Positions 45,015 through 54,463 of a DNA stretch of 64,000 nucleotides are shown piece by piece. The notes below the pieces were generated by a model. That model did no database searches and was not told the DNA's origin. It was given only the letters and a program-made list of their open reading frames with translations. Numbering within the stretch: position 1 is the stretch's first letter; each line of letters begins with the position of its first letter. The position numbers and the translations under genes are program-made. The stretch covers positions 186,001-250,000 of the forward strand of contig NZ_JONU01000007.1 of NCBI RefSeq assembly GCF_000711985.1. Direction: 5' to 3'. The DNA is from Rheinheimera texasensis DSM 17496 (lineage in GTDB: Bacteria > Pseudomonadota > Gammaproteobacteria > Enterobacterales > Alteromonadaceae).

Positions 45015-47663
45015 TTATTGCTCCCAACCAGCTAGGTGAAGATAGGCGTTGTATCGTGGATCCATTTCTTGCGGCGCAACGCCGTCTTCTGGGGGCGTAG
45101 AGAGCTCGTTGGGTTCAGTACCTTCGACAATGACTTCAATCATACCTGCTTTAAATTGCGCTTTGCGCCAAGCCCATGTTTTAAGCACTTGTTGCCAAAC
45201 CGCTGGTTTTGTTATCTCAGATTTTGATGTAACCGCCGTCACGCCCTTAAATTGATATGGCGCAGTGGTGAGTAATTTCGCATCGTGCAGGATGAAATAT
45301 GCAACTTCAGGCCAGCTGCCCGTCGCGTCTTGTACCAGCTTGGCATAAAGGATCAATTGTAAATGGGTGTCATTTTGGAGCTTTTCTCGGTATTTTTTTT
45401 GCCCAGCCCATTTCATATCAACAATCAAGGTCGAGCCATCTGATAGCGTCAGTAGTAAATCGGCAAAACCTTTTAAATCCCCTTGATTAGATGTCCCTTC
45501 CAGCAGCTGTTCCGGTTTTACTGACGTAATTCCTGCGGTTTGCAGTAATTGATGCAAACTGATTACCGACTGGCGAAGGCGTGCTTTAAAGGATAAACAT
45601 TCAACCTGCTTCCCAGCCATTAATAGCACTGCACCTTCTTCATCGATTAATGTATCAATTTGCGAATCAAACCAGTTTTCTAACTGTGCTAGCGTCCAAA
45701 CTAAGCTGTCCGCAGTACAATAGAGTTTTTCAACCATGCGGTGCGCCAAGGTACCCATCAAAGTAAAGTCGGCCGGAATGCTGAGTACGGATGCTTTGCG
45801 TAAATTGGCAGGGTAATTGAGTGCCCACTGATAAGGATTAAACAGCAAAGGCTCCAAACTACTGAATGAATAAGGCTTATCCCAGTCAAATTGATTTTCA
45901 GCTTTAAATGACCACCAACGACGTTTGGCAGGTAAAGCCCTATAAGTAATTGCTTTCGTAGTCGTCGTTTTTGCCATGGTTTGAGGGCCGTTAAGGCAAT
46001 CCTCAATTTTAGTTATTTTGATCGAGCCCAGGCTTGCGTTGAGCAACCACCAAAATGGATGCAGTTCATCGCCCTCTGGCGGCAAAACTAACACCAGTTT
46101 CCTCTGCGCTAGCAGCACTGGGCGCAACCAACTCAGCGCCTGCTGCTCTGCCTGCGATTTCAAATCTGGCAAACTTACTCCTGCATCGCGCAAACTTTTT
46201 TGCTCGGCACTAGACCATGGATGAGATTGAACCTGTGCCGGCGAACTCATTGCCCACCAGACAATGTTGTCAAATGAATCGATCAATGCTGCTGGATTAT
46301 TGATCGCAGCGGCAGCGCCCACTTCTGCATTTTGCAAAGGATTGCCTACTCCACTACCCATCGATTGCGCGAGCAATTTATCTAATATTGCAAATGAAAT
46401 GTGTGTCGTTCCTTGCATAGACAAGGCTAACAAAGCGTCTGAAAAAGCTTTTGCTTGGTCATGCGCTGCAAGAAAAGCTAATTTATTAGCCACACTGTCC
46501 GTGACCAAACGTGTTTGGAAGAACTTTGTGATTTTTTGTGTGCGCTCAATCAAAATCTCAAGCGGTAATCCTAATTTTTTGCTGTAACGAGTCGACTCGG
46601 TCCAGTATTGCAAATTGGCTAACGTCTCTGTGCTTGGGTTTTCATCTTTATCTTCATCAACTAACTTTTGCAATAAAGCATGCCATTTCGCGCCACCGAT
46701 CCCAGGGCAATTGGATAAATATTCCGCCATTCTACGGCGATGGCGACTGCGGAGAGGATTGACCGGATGAGCCAAAAACTGCATCAAAATCGCCAAATCA
46801 ATCGGTGCTTGAAGCAGCTTTAAAGCCAATGGAAGAAGTTGCAATGCAGGGCGAAAAACACTTGATTCGGACTGACCTAGACAAGCATGATCATTTGCAT
46901 GTAACGCGGCATCTAATAAGGTGCCTTGTTGCGGAATGAGTACCGCAGTATCTTCGTTCGCTTGCTTCAAAAATTCAGCCAGCCATTGAGATGATGTCAA
47001 TGCAGATTCTGCACGCACTACTTGTACACTACCATCACCCTTAAATTTTTCGATTGTCGAACTTGCGACTAATTGATCAGCGAGCAACGTTGTTTGCAGT
47101 GCAAATAAATCAGTCCCCACAGATGCCAATACAGGCAATGGTTTGGGCTCAACTATAGGAAGTTGCTTCAAAACTTGTTGCCAGCACGAAGGGAGCGTTT
47201 CCATTGCTTCGGTCAATTCAATAGAATCAATTTGTGGCCGCCGATAAGCCAATTGTTGAGACACTGCCTGCAAACGTTGGCCAATTCCCGCTGCAACTCG
47301 ATGCTTTGCCACTTTTTCAAGTGCGACCATATCTTGTAATCGAGGTAACGTTGTTCCGGCAAAATCGCCATTCCAACCAGCTTCGTACCATTGGTCACGC
47401 CAATTCAATAATTGTTCTGCCACACCCAACTCATCGACTTTGAAACTCGCTTCATAAAAGCGCTCTCCTGTGCTGCATTCGACCAGACATTGGCGCATGT
47501 CGACGACGCGTTTCGCATGCGATATAGGGGCACGCACTAAGCCCAAATGGACTTCAAGTACATTTAATAGACCTTGCTGACCCAGAGTAGCCGCGCCAAC
47601 CTGATTATTGAGAATCCAGCCACGATTTCCGTCCAGATTCATTCCAAAGCGTATTAGTTGCAT
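45015..47663 (-). CDS. AddB-like PD-(D/E)XK nuclease protein
   Basis: About 882 residues from the ATG at 47661-47663, which has GAAGGA upstream; longer frames start inside intergenic sequence. The N-terminal 700 residues lack a Walker A, so the helicase-like region is degenerate, as in many AddB proteins. The C-terminal nuclease shows GTLAHRMVEKLY, GFADLLLTLSDGS and LIVDMKWAGQKKY, then HLQLILYAKL, the RecB-type core (Asp, Asp-x-Lys, Gln motif). No CxxC iron-sulphur pattern of canonical AddB was seen. Partner of the adjacent AddA-like gene. Confidence 0.8.
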   Translation of the reverse strand: MQLIRFGMNLDGNRGWILNNQVGAATLGQQGLLNVLEVHLGLVRAPISHAKRVVDMRQCLVECSTGERFYEASFKVDELGVAEQLLNWRDQWYEAGWNGDFAGTTLPRLQDMVALEKVAKHRVAAGIGQRLQAVSQQLAYRRPQIDSIELTEAMETLPSCWQQVLKQLPIVEPKPLPVLASVGTDLFALQTTLLADQLVASSTIEKFKGDGSVQVVRAESALTSSQWLAEFLKQANEDTAVLIPQQGTLLDAALHANDHACLGQSESSVFRPALQLLPLALKLLQAPIDLAILMQFLAHPVNPLRSRHRRRMAEYLSNCPGIGGAKWHALLQKLVDEDKDENPSTETLANLQYWTESTRYSKKLGLPLEILIERTQKITKFFQTRLVTDSVANKLAFLAAHDQAKAFSDALLALSMQGTTHISFAILDKLLAQSMGSGVGNPLQNAEVGAAAAINNPAALIDSFDNIVWWAMSSPAQVQSHPWSSAEQKSLRDAGVSLPDLKSQAEQQALSWLRPVLLAQRKLVLVLPPEGDELHPFWWLLNASLGSIKITKIEDCLNGPQTMAKTTTTKAITYRALPAKRRWWSFKAENQFDWDKPYSFSSLEPLLFNPYQWALNYPANLRKASVLSIPADFTLMGTLAHRMVEKLYCTADSLVWTLAQLENWFDSQIDTLIDEEGAVLLMAGKQVECLSFKARLRQSVISLHQLLQTAGITSVKPEQLLEGTSNQGDLKGFADLLLTLSDGSTLIVDMKWAGQKKYREKLQNDTHLQLILYAKLVQDATGSWPEVAYFILHDAKLLTTAPYQFKGVTAVTSKSEITKPAVWQQVLKTWAWRKAQFKAGMIEVIVEGTEPNELSTPPEDGVAPQEMDPRYNAYLHLAGWEQ

Positions 47664-47858
47664 GTCGTTCCTTCTATTGCTCGGGCCTAATGGCTGTGCC
47701 TTTTTAAACTGCCAACTACGTGCAACCACTTTGGCGTATTTAGCGCTATTGATTACTGAAATGACCGTTTCTTTGGTTCGAAATTCTATCCAAAATTAGG
47801 CTACAGAAAGTCAACTTCTACTGCCAGTGTTATTGCTATTTATGCATATAAACGTTTA

Positions 47859-48425
47859 TTATTTAATCACTTGCATCCAGTTGCTGCATGCATAGATTTT
47901 TGCCGCATACGCCTCTGTCTCCGGGCTCATCATTGCTTCACTAATGCCACGCTCGCGGCGCTTTTGTTGCCAGGCTGCCTGATATTCAAGCGACATCGGA
48001 TCTTGTCCGCGACGGCGTGTCCTTGCATCTTCGATGCTGTCGTATAGATGGTCGTAACACTCAGGGAACAGCTTGAGGTGTAGCGCGTCGATGCGCTGTT
48101 GCCGCGATGATTTTAGCTCCGTTGCAGCATCGCTTTTCAGCACAGCAAGTAGCTGGTGCCCTTTTGCACTGGCCACTTCCTCATCAAATAAATCCGCCAA
48201 ATTTTTCATTACCGCGTTTTGCAGCGACTCACCGGCAACCAGATCTTCATAAATCCACTGCGCCAACTGGTGATATTCGTTTTCCATTCCATCATTTTGC
48301 TGGCAACCGGTATTCAGTACATCAGCCTGATACAGGAGGTAACTGATTTCACAGGGAACCAGAACACTGTCACGGGCAGCCTGCTCTGCTTTTGCTTCAA
48401 ACGCTTTTAACTTCTTGTTCGACAT
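47859..48425 (-). CDS. Uncharacterised 188-residue protein
   Basis: Helical, charged, soluble; no family recognised. The RTRRRGQDPMSLEYQAAWQQ segment near 138-157 is strongly basic then aromatic and could bind nucleic acid (inference). AAGGA precedes the ATG at 48425. It follows the Sel1-like gene by 30 bp, so the two form an operon; the AddB-like gene begins 195 bp further downstream. Confidence 0.65.
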   Translation of the reverse strand: MSNKKLKAFEAKAEQAARDSVLVPCEISYLLYQADVLNTGCQQNDGMENEYHQLAQWIYEDLVAGESLQNAVMKNLADLFDEEVASAKGHQLLAVLKSDAATELKSSRQQRIDALHLKLFPECYDHLYDSIEDARTRRRGQDPMSLEYQAAWQQKRRERGISEAMMSPETEAYAAKIYACSNWMQVIK

Positions 48426-48455
48426 CTACTTTCCTTCACTTTAGTTCTTAACCTA

Positions 48456-50060
48456 TCAGTTTCTGGCCGTATTCACCTGAGCTCCCCGTTTGGCCAGTTG
48501 AGTAGCCCAGACTGGCATGCCGATACTTTGCCCGTGGCCTGAATGGCTGCGCTGGCCAGCGCGATGGCCGTTCAAAAAGCTTTGCTGCGCGCTACTGTTG
48601 ATAAAGAGATTAGCTTTTGCATAACCGCGTTTTGCCGCGCTATGTAGTAACTCCCGTGGCGTTTTAAAAAACTCAGCCGGTGTTTTTTGCTCATGCAGCT
48701 TCAGCAAACTCAGCGCGATATCAAATTCCAGTTCAGCCAGCGTGTCGCGCTGCGTCGTTTCATCAAGTTGTGCCAGTGCTTTGGGCGCGACTTGGAGCGC
48801 ACTTTTAAACTGCTCGGCCCCAAACAGTACGTAAAAGGTATTTATTGCTGCTTTGCAGTAAGCTGGGACCTTATGGAAATTCTCCAGCAGCAGCTTACCG
48901 GCAAGGACGTCGTCCTGCGGATAATCCAACACGCCTAAGTGATGGCACATGCCGTCGATGTAACCTAATCCCATCAGCCCCATGCCCCGAGCCTTCACCA
49001 ACTGACCTTTGAGGTTTTTCAGCCAGGCTTGTGAGTGCGGCTCTGTTGCCTTACTGGCATCCACCAGCATCAACGCCATGCTGATGAGTAGCGCGGTCGG
49101 CTCGTTCAACCGCAGCCCCAACTGCAGGTAGTGCTGCAGCTGCTGTGGGTCGCGGTTGCCCCAGTATTCCAATAACCGCTTGATGGCCAGCAGATGCCCG
49201 GCTTTTGCGGCTTTATCGTAGCTTTTCAGCGCTTTTCCTAGCTGATTTTGCCGCTCCAGCACTTGCGCACAAAGGTGATCAAGCGCAGCACAAGACTGGC
49301 TGCGTTGGTACTGTTTCAGCCAGCTTGCTAGTAATGCCAGGTCAAATTCAGCATGCGTTTTTGCAAAGGCTAGCTCGGCTAAAAAATGGATGGTCTCAAG
49401 ATTGACTTGCTGCAGCCCCAGCTGTAGACCGCGGTTCAGCCAGTACTGAACATCGGCCATCAACAGAGCTGGCTGGCCGGCCAGATTTTTTGCTTTTTTT
49501 GCAGTATCAAATTGTTGCAGCAACAGCCGGCTCATTTGTACACAAGCGGTGACGCTACCATCACCTGCTTGGACCGAAAAACCGAGCGCAGTTTCCAACA
49601 ATAACCGCAAATTCTGCCTGGAATAGGGCTGCCATAGCGGTAATTCAAATTCCGGTTGCTGATAACGTTTGGTGTAGCACACCAGTTCGAACAAGCATTG
49701 TAAAACAGCCACTTGCTGTACCCGTTCGAGCGGCTGCATCGTGATATGACGGCCACGTACATCCTGCTGAATATGCACCGCTTGATTAGCGTGCTGGCGA
49801 AGCTGCATTAGCTGTTCCAGTAAATCTTGCGGAAACACTTTTTGGCTACTCAGCAGCTCCAACTTTTCAGCCAATTTAGTTTCCAGTGACAGTTGAATGC
49901 CGTGTAAGTCAGCAAAGTCGTGACACCAGAGCTCTAATGCCAGGCGCACCTTTAATAAAAAGCAGCAACTGTCGTCGCCCAAAAAACGCTCAGCGTCGAA
50001 CAACAGCTGCGCCAACGCAGGGTGTTGCGAACGGACAAATTCGAAATTATGCACTGACAT
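48456..50060 (-). CDS. DUF4145-like/Sel1-like repeat protein
   Basis: About 534 residues from ATG 50060 (MSVHNFEF); a longer frame to 50189 adds an Arg/Ser/Gly-rich stretch unlike a protein start. Residues 5-105 resemble the DUF4145 helical domain found at the N-terminus of HsdR proteins (LLKVRLALELWCHDFADLHG, LRQHANQAVHIQ). The middle and C-terminal parts contain Sel1/TPR-type repeats (ALKSYDKAAKAGHLLAIKRL, SAAKRGYAKANLFI). Likely a protein-interaction scaffold in the cytoplasm. Function unknown. Confidence 0.65.
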   Translation of the reverse strand: MSVHNFEFVRSQHPALAQLLFDAERFLGDDSCCFLLKVRLALELWCHDFADLHGIQLSLETKLAEKLELLSSQKVFPQDLLEQLMQLRQHANQAVHIQQDVRGRHITMQPLERVQQVAVLQCLFELVCYTKRYQQPEFELPLWQPYSRQNLRLLLETALGFSVQAGDGSVTACVQMSRLLLQQFDTAKKAKNLAGQPALLMADVQYWLNRGLQLGLQQVNLETIHFLAELAFAKTHAEFDLALLASWLKQYQRSQSCAALDHLCAQVLERQNQLGKALKSYDKAAKAGHLLAIKRLLEYWGNRDPQQLQHYLQLGLRLNEPTALLISMALMLVDASKATEPHSQAWLKNLKGQLVKARGMGLMGLGYIDGMCHHLGVLDYPQDDVLAGKLLLENFHKVPAYCKAAINTFYVLFGAEQFKSALQVAPKALAQLDETTQRDTLAELEFDIALSLLKLHEQKTPAEFFKTPRELLHSAAKRGYAKANLFINSSAQQSFLNGHRAGQRSHSGHGQSIGMPVWATQLAKRGAQVNTARN

Positions 50061-50184
50061 CTGGCACCCCGGCTGCATGATAAAGTTGGAATAAAAAGTG
50101 AGAGTTGGGCATCCTTGCCCGGTATCCGTCCTGCAACGTCCTGTTGAACCAACATCGGCAGTTTTCCTGCTGCCGGACCTTACT

Positions 50185-50218
50185 GACACATCCTCGTTCC
50201 CTGTGCCGGCAATGTGTC
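50185..50218. promoter_or_regulatory. Candidate operator between the Sel1-like and WYL genes
   Basis: GACACAT (50185-50191) and ATGTGTC (50212-50218) form a 7-bp inverted repeat with centres about 27 bp apart, in the 379-bp divergent intergenic region. WYL regulators bind such dyads as dimers (family knowledge). The arms are short, so chance is possible. No other structure was seen in 50061-50439. Confidence 0.3.
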
Positions 50219-50439
50219 CTTCACTGCCTGTTGTCGCTCAAGTCCCTCAGAGCATTTCCCTCGACAATCATGCTAACAGCGTAAATTTTCGCCGCCAGAG
50301 CTGTGTTTTTAGTCATGTATTGTTTAGCTACAGCACTTGCCGGGGATGACAAATCTACATCGGCGATTTTCATTGACCGTAAAGCGGGAACAGCTTAAAT
50401 TCGACTGGACTATCAATGTATTACAGAAGGAACTGTGAG

Positions 50440-51312
50440 ATGTCTGAGCCTGTGGCGGGCACGTTGCCCTATAGCTTTGAAGTACTGATGCGCTACCGCC
50501 TGATTGAAATCATCGCGTTATGGGAAGGCCGACTGACGACAAACCACCTGTGCCAAAGCTTTCAAATCAAACGCCAACAAGCCTCTAAAGATATCAATAA
50601 ATACAACAAGGACATCGCACCCGGCAATCTAGTGCATGACCCTAAACTGAAAGGCTATCGTCCTTCAGAAACGTTTAAACCTGTCTTCACGCGCGGTATC
50701 GCCGAAGAGTATCTGCTGGCACTGGCCAGCAATCGAGACATCTCACACAACTTCAGTACGCTCGATCTAGGCTTTCATCAGACCGAAATGCTGCACTCGC
50801 CGATGCGCCATGTCGACCCACAAATATTGCGGGCCCTGGTACAAGCTGCGCGGGATGGTGAAAAAATCGATATGGGCTATGTGTCGATGACATCGCCCAA
50901 TGAAGAGAGCCGCATCATCACGCCGCATACGCTGGTGTGCACCCCGCTGCGCTGGCACGTGCGCGCCTACTGCGAGAAAAACCGCGCGTACCGCGATTTT
51001 GTATTAAGCCGCTTTCGCTCCATCAATGGCACAGAAGGCCAAAGCACTAACCTCAAAGACCAGGATAGCCGCTGGAATACCGAAGTCAGCATTGTATTGA
51101 AGCCTGACCATCGTCTGACCGACTACCAACGCGCCATCGTCGAACACGACTACGGCATGGTCGACGGTGCGCATACCGTGCGCACCCGCTCAGCCTTAGT
51201 GCCTTATGTGATCCAGCAATTAAACCTCGACCTCAGCAAATTGGAAATCAAACCCGAGGCGCAGCAAATCGTGGTGGATAACTTAGAAGAAGTAAAGAAG
51301 CACGCATTTTAG
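50440..51312 (+). CDS. WYL-domain transcriptional regulator (BrxR/CapW-like)
   Basis: About 290 residues from the ATG at 50440, which has GAAGGA 8 nt upstream; an in-frame ATG at 50416 lacks one. An N-terminal winged helix (IIALWEGRLTTNHLCQSFQI, RQQASKDINKY) is followed by a WYL domain with TPHTLVCTPLRWHVRAYCEK and YRDFVLSRFRS, and a C-terminal extension. The architecture matches the BrxR/CapW group that represses defence operons and senses an unknown, possibly nucleic-acid, ligand. It precedes the phosphatase and McrBC genes on the same strand. Confidence 0.85.
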   Translation: MSEPVAGTLPYSFEVLMRYRLIEIIALWEGRLTTNHLCQSFQIKRQQASKDINKYNKDIAPGNLVHDPKLKGYRPSETFKPVFTRGIAEEYLLALASNRDISHNFSTLDLGFHQTEMLHSPMRHVDPQILRALVQAARDGEKIDMGYVSMTSPNEESRIITPHTLVCTPLRWHVRAYCEKNRAYRDFVLSRFRSINGTEGQSTNLKDQDSRWNTEVSIVLKPDHRLTDYQRAIVEHDYGMVDGAHTVRTRSALVPYVIQQLNLDLSKLEIKPEAQQIVVDNLEEVKKHAF

Positions 51313-51341
51313 GCCATGTACTTTAAATAAAGAGAAGCAGT

Positions 51342-52265
51342 ATGAATTACGACTTGATTGGAGATATTCACGGCCACGCCGAGCCACTTTTGATGCTGTT
51401 GCAACGTCTAGGCTACGAGCACGATGGCAACAGCTTCTACCATCCAAACCGTAAGGTTATCTTCCTCGGAGATTTTATTGACGGCGGCCCGGCACAACTC
51501 GAAGTGTTATCAACCGCAAGAGCAATGGTCGAACACGACCGAGCATTGGCTATTATGGGGAATCATGAGTTTAATGCGATTGGATGGGCACTCAAGGATC
51601 AGCAAGGTGAATTTTTGCGCCCACACACAGTAAAAAATCAGGGGCAGCATCAAGCATTTTTAGACGCGGTTGGAGACGGCAGTGCCGCACACCACGACTG
51701 GGTCCAATGGTTTCTAACTCTGCCGGTTTGGTTGGACTTGCCAGAGCTTCAAGTTGTACACGCCTGTTGGGATATCAAAGCACAGCATCAACTACGCCCC
51801 TACCTAACTGCGAACAATCGCTTGAACCCCGACCAGCTTACCGCCTGTTTTTCAAAAGAAACAACCGCATTTTCGGCGATAGAACAGTTGATGAAAGGTC
51901 CGGAAGTTGAGCTGCCAGCTGGCGTCAGCTTTACCGACAAATATCAGACAGTTCGGACTGAAGCGCGCTTGAAGTGGTGGTCGGCTAGTCGCAACTATGC
52001 AGAGTTACTTGCAGTACCACCGAGTGTGATTGAACACATCAACAAACTTGACCTCACAATTGATACTCACACCTTAATGGAAGGCTTTAGCAGCACTGAA
52101 AAACCAACTTTTGTTGGCCATTACTGGTTAACCGGAGAACCAGAACCTCTCAGCACCACTGTCGCATGTCTGGATTACAGCGTGGCCAGAAACGGCACCT
52201 TAGTCGCTTATCGCTTCAGTGGCGAATCCACTTTGTGCACCAGCAAATTCATCAAGCACCAGTAA
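51342..52265 (+). CDS. Calcineurin-like metallophosphatase
   Basis: About 307 residues. The metallophosphoesterase signature is complete at the N-terminus: DLIGDIHGHAEPL (4-16), VIFLGDFIDGGP (about 40-51) and AIMGNHEFNAIG (about 70-81), with a later VGHYWLTGE. These residues bind two metal ions. Substrate may be phosphoprotein or a nucleotide (ApaH/PrpE-like size). It starts 30 bp after the WYL gene and 236 bp before mcrB. Similar enzymes are often housekeeping, so membership of the defence module is unproven. Confidence 0.85.
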   Translation: MNYDLIGDIHGHAEPLLMLLQRLGYEHDGNSFYHPNRKVIFLGDFIDGGPAQLEVLSTARAMVEHDRALAIMGNHEFNAIGWALKDQQGEFLRPHTVKNQGQHQAFLDAVGDGSAAHHDWVQWFLTLPVWLDLPELQVVHACWDIKAQHQLRPYLTANNRLNPDQLTACFSKETTAFSAIEQLMKGPEVELPAGVSFTDKYQTVRTEARLKWWSASRNYAELLAVPPSVIEHINKLDLTIDTHTLMEGFSSTEKPTFVGHYWLTGEPEPLSTTVACLDYSVARNGTLVAYRFSGESTLCTSKFIKHQ

Positions 52266-52501
52266 TACTATCTGTATGGTGCTGCGACATGGTTAAAAAC
52301 ACAGCTCTAGTCACTGCAAAGAGAACTCTTAAACTAGACCAGATTTCAAGATAACAGACGAGTCGCAATCACTTGTCGCATAACAAGAACAACAGCCGTA
52401 CCTAAGCCAAAAAGAGCTGGGTCTCCAAGGGCTATGCAAACATCAATTGCCCCAAGCGTGCGGGCAGCATACGTTGCAAATCAACATAAGGATGATTTTG
52501 A

Positions 52502-54463
52502 TTGACCACTTTAACTTTACAACAGCAATTCCGCCTGTTTTTGCGCAATCTGGGTTATGCCGAGAACACCATTGCTGGCTACGTGTCCGGATTAAATATT
52601 GTCTCCAAACACTATGGCAAAGACATCTATCAAATTGATGATCTGAAAGAAATTGAACAGATCCATCGCGACTACGCGTCCAGAGACGGAGAGTTGAAAA
52701 ACATCGGCGGCTCGAATACTACCAATCTTCGCGGTGGCATCACTCAATGGCTGCGATTCCGGACACAGCCGCAACAAACTCCGACACCGCATATGTCTAA
52801 AGAGACTACAGAGTACGCCATGAGCAAATTACCACTCAATCAAATCCTGTTTGGCCCGCCAGGCACCGGTAAAACCTATGAAACTATTCGCGCGGCGCTC
52901 GAAATATTAGTGCCGGAAGCCGTTATCGAATATGACCGGGTACTCGGGGAGAGCAAGTCATTACAGCAGCGCAACGACGCTCGGGAAAACTTAAAAACGC
53001 GGTTTGATGAAGAATGCAATAACCACCGCATTAAGTTCGTCACTTTCCATCAAAGCTTTAGTTATGAAGATTTTGTCGAAGGTTTACGGGCGAAAACAGA
53101 CAACGCTTCAGGTCAGATCCGCTATGAAGTCGTAGACGGTGTCTTCAAGCAATTGTGTGACCTCGCGAGTGTCCAGGTCACGGCGATAAACGAAGCGCCT
53201 GTCAGTCTGGCAGGTAGAACTGTCTGGAAAATGTCATTGGGCAGCCCAGCGCGTTCGGATGCCGGCATTTATGACGAATGCATTGAGCAGAATTGTATCC
53301 GGCTTGGTTATGGTGACGTCATCGATTTTACCGGCTGCAAGACCAGAGCCGATATTCAAAATCGCTTTGAAGCTGCAAGTTTCGTTTTAAGTAGCACAAG
53401 AGACTATAGCCTGACGAGTGTGACCGCTTTTGTCACCAAGATGAAACCAGGTGATATTGTTGTTGTATCGGAGGGAAATAGTAAATTCCGGGCCATCGGT
53501 GAAATCACCGGCGATTATTTCTTTAGCCCGCATCCAAGTAATGATGATGGTTATGCACAGACAAGACCGGTCAAGTGGTTACGACTGTATGCCCCGTCGT
53601 TGCCAAGTAACGAACTCTTAGAGGGCGATTTCACTCAACAAACGCTGTATGAACTGAGCCCGCCGAAACTAGACAAAGATAAACTCACCGCGCTGCTGCG
53701 CCCGGCAGACGCCGAGCAGCAGGCCGGAATTAGCAACGGGGCCCGTGTGCTGATTATCGATGAAATCAACCGGGGCAATATCTCGCGCATTTTTGGTGAG
53801 TTAATTACGTTGATTGAGCCCTCCAAGCGCGGCGGTGCTTCGGAACAACTGGCAGTGACCCTGCCATATTCCAAAACATCATTTAAAGTCCCGGATAATG
53901 TGTATCTGATAGGCACTATGAATACTGCAGATCGTTCTTTAGCTGGACTAGACCTGGCGCTACGCCGGCGCTTCAGCTTTAAAGAGATGCCGCCTAAACC
54001 GGAATTATTGGATAAAGTCTCGGTTGGTGACGTGAATATTGGCAGCTTACTACGGATCATCAATCAACGAATTACTGTGCTGTTGGATCGGGACCATTGC
54101 ATCGGTCACGCTTATTTTATGCCGCTCGAACAGACACCTGAACTGGCACTGTTAAGCGAAATTTTCCAACAAAAAATCATCCCATTGCTGCAGGAGTACT
54201 TTTTTGAAGATTGGGAGCGGATCCGTTGGGTGCTGAACGACCAGAATAAATCGAACACAACCTATCAGTTCATCGTGCGTGACGAATCACTCAATTTAGG
54301 CAAACTGTTCGGTCAGGATATCAAAGTGGCGGATCGCCCTGTCTGGCGACTCAATGAGTTTGCATTCGGTAAGCTCGAGGCGTATCAGTCGGTCATCAAG
54401 GGTGCTGTTACCAATATCCAGCCGCCGATCGAAGCTGCTGAATCAACCGGTACCACTGAATGA
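52502..54463 (+). CDS. mcrB: McrB-like GTPase with SAM-like N-terminus and EVE/PUA-like insert
   Basis: About 653 residues from a TTG start with AAGGA 9 nt upstream. Residues 5-90 resemble the core-binding SAM-like domain of tyrosine recombinases (LRNLGYAENTIAGYVSGLNI). Walker A GPPGTGKTY is at 118-126, LIIDEINRGN at 417-426, and the McrB signature MNTADRSLAGLDLALRRR at 474-491. Between Walker A and B (about 235-395) sits an insertion with GDIVVVSEGNSKFRAIGEI, the hallmark of EVE/PUA-type modified-base readers. McrB forms GTP-driven hexamers that activate McrC. Overlaps mcrC by 4 bp. Confidence 0.9.
   Translation: MTTLTLQQQFRLFLRNLGYAENTIAGYVSGLNIVSKHYGKDIYQIDDLKEIEQIHRDYASRDGELKNIGGSNTTNLRGGITQWLRFRTQPQQTPTPHMSKETTEYAMSKLPLNQILFGPPGTGKTYETIRAALEILVPEAVIEYDRVLGESKSLQQRNDARENLKTRFDEECNNHRIKFVTFHQSFSYEDFVEGLRAKTDNASGQIRYEVVDGVFKQLCDLASVQVTAINEAPVSLAGRTVWKMSLGSPARSDAGIYDECIEQNCIRLGYGDVIDFTGCKTRADIQNRFEAASFVLSSTRDYSLTSVTAFVTKMKPGDIVVVSEGNSKFRAIGEITGDYFFSPHPSNDDGYAQTRPVKWLRLYAPSLPSNELLEGDFTQQTLYELSPPKLDKDKLTALLRPADAEQQAGISNGARVLIIDEINRGNISRIFGELITLIEPSKRGGASEQLAVTLPYSKTSFKVPDNVYLIGTMNTADRSLAGLDLALRRRFSFKEMPPKPELLDKVSVGDVNIGSLLRIINQRITVLLDRDHCIGHAYFMPLEQTPELALLSEIFQQKIIPLLQEYFFEDWERIRWVLNDQNKSNTTYQFIVRDESLNLGKLFGQDIKVADRPVWRLNEFAFGKLEAYQSVIKGAVTNIQPPIEAAESTGTTE

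Noticed and set aside
52462-52478. GGGCAGC...TTGCA before mcrB resembling a sigma-54 promoter
   Set aside because: The GG-GC spacing is 11 rather than 10, and the expected start would fall on the ribosome site.
52502-52790. Recombinase-like N-terminal domain, suggesting an integrase or mobile element
   Set aside because: It is fused in frame to McrB and no catalytic recombinase domain is present; no transposase, integrase or att-like repeats were seen anywhere in the window.
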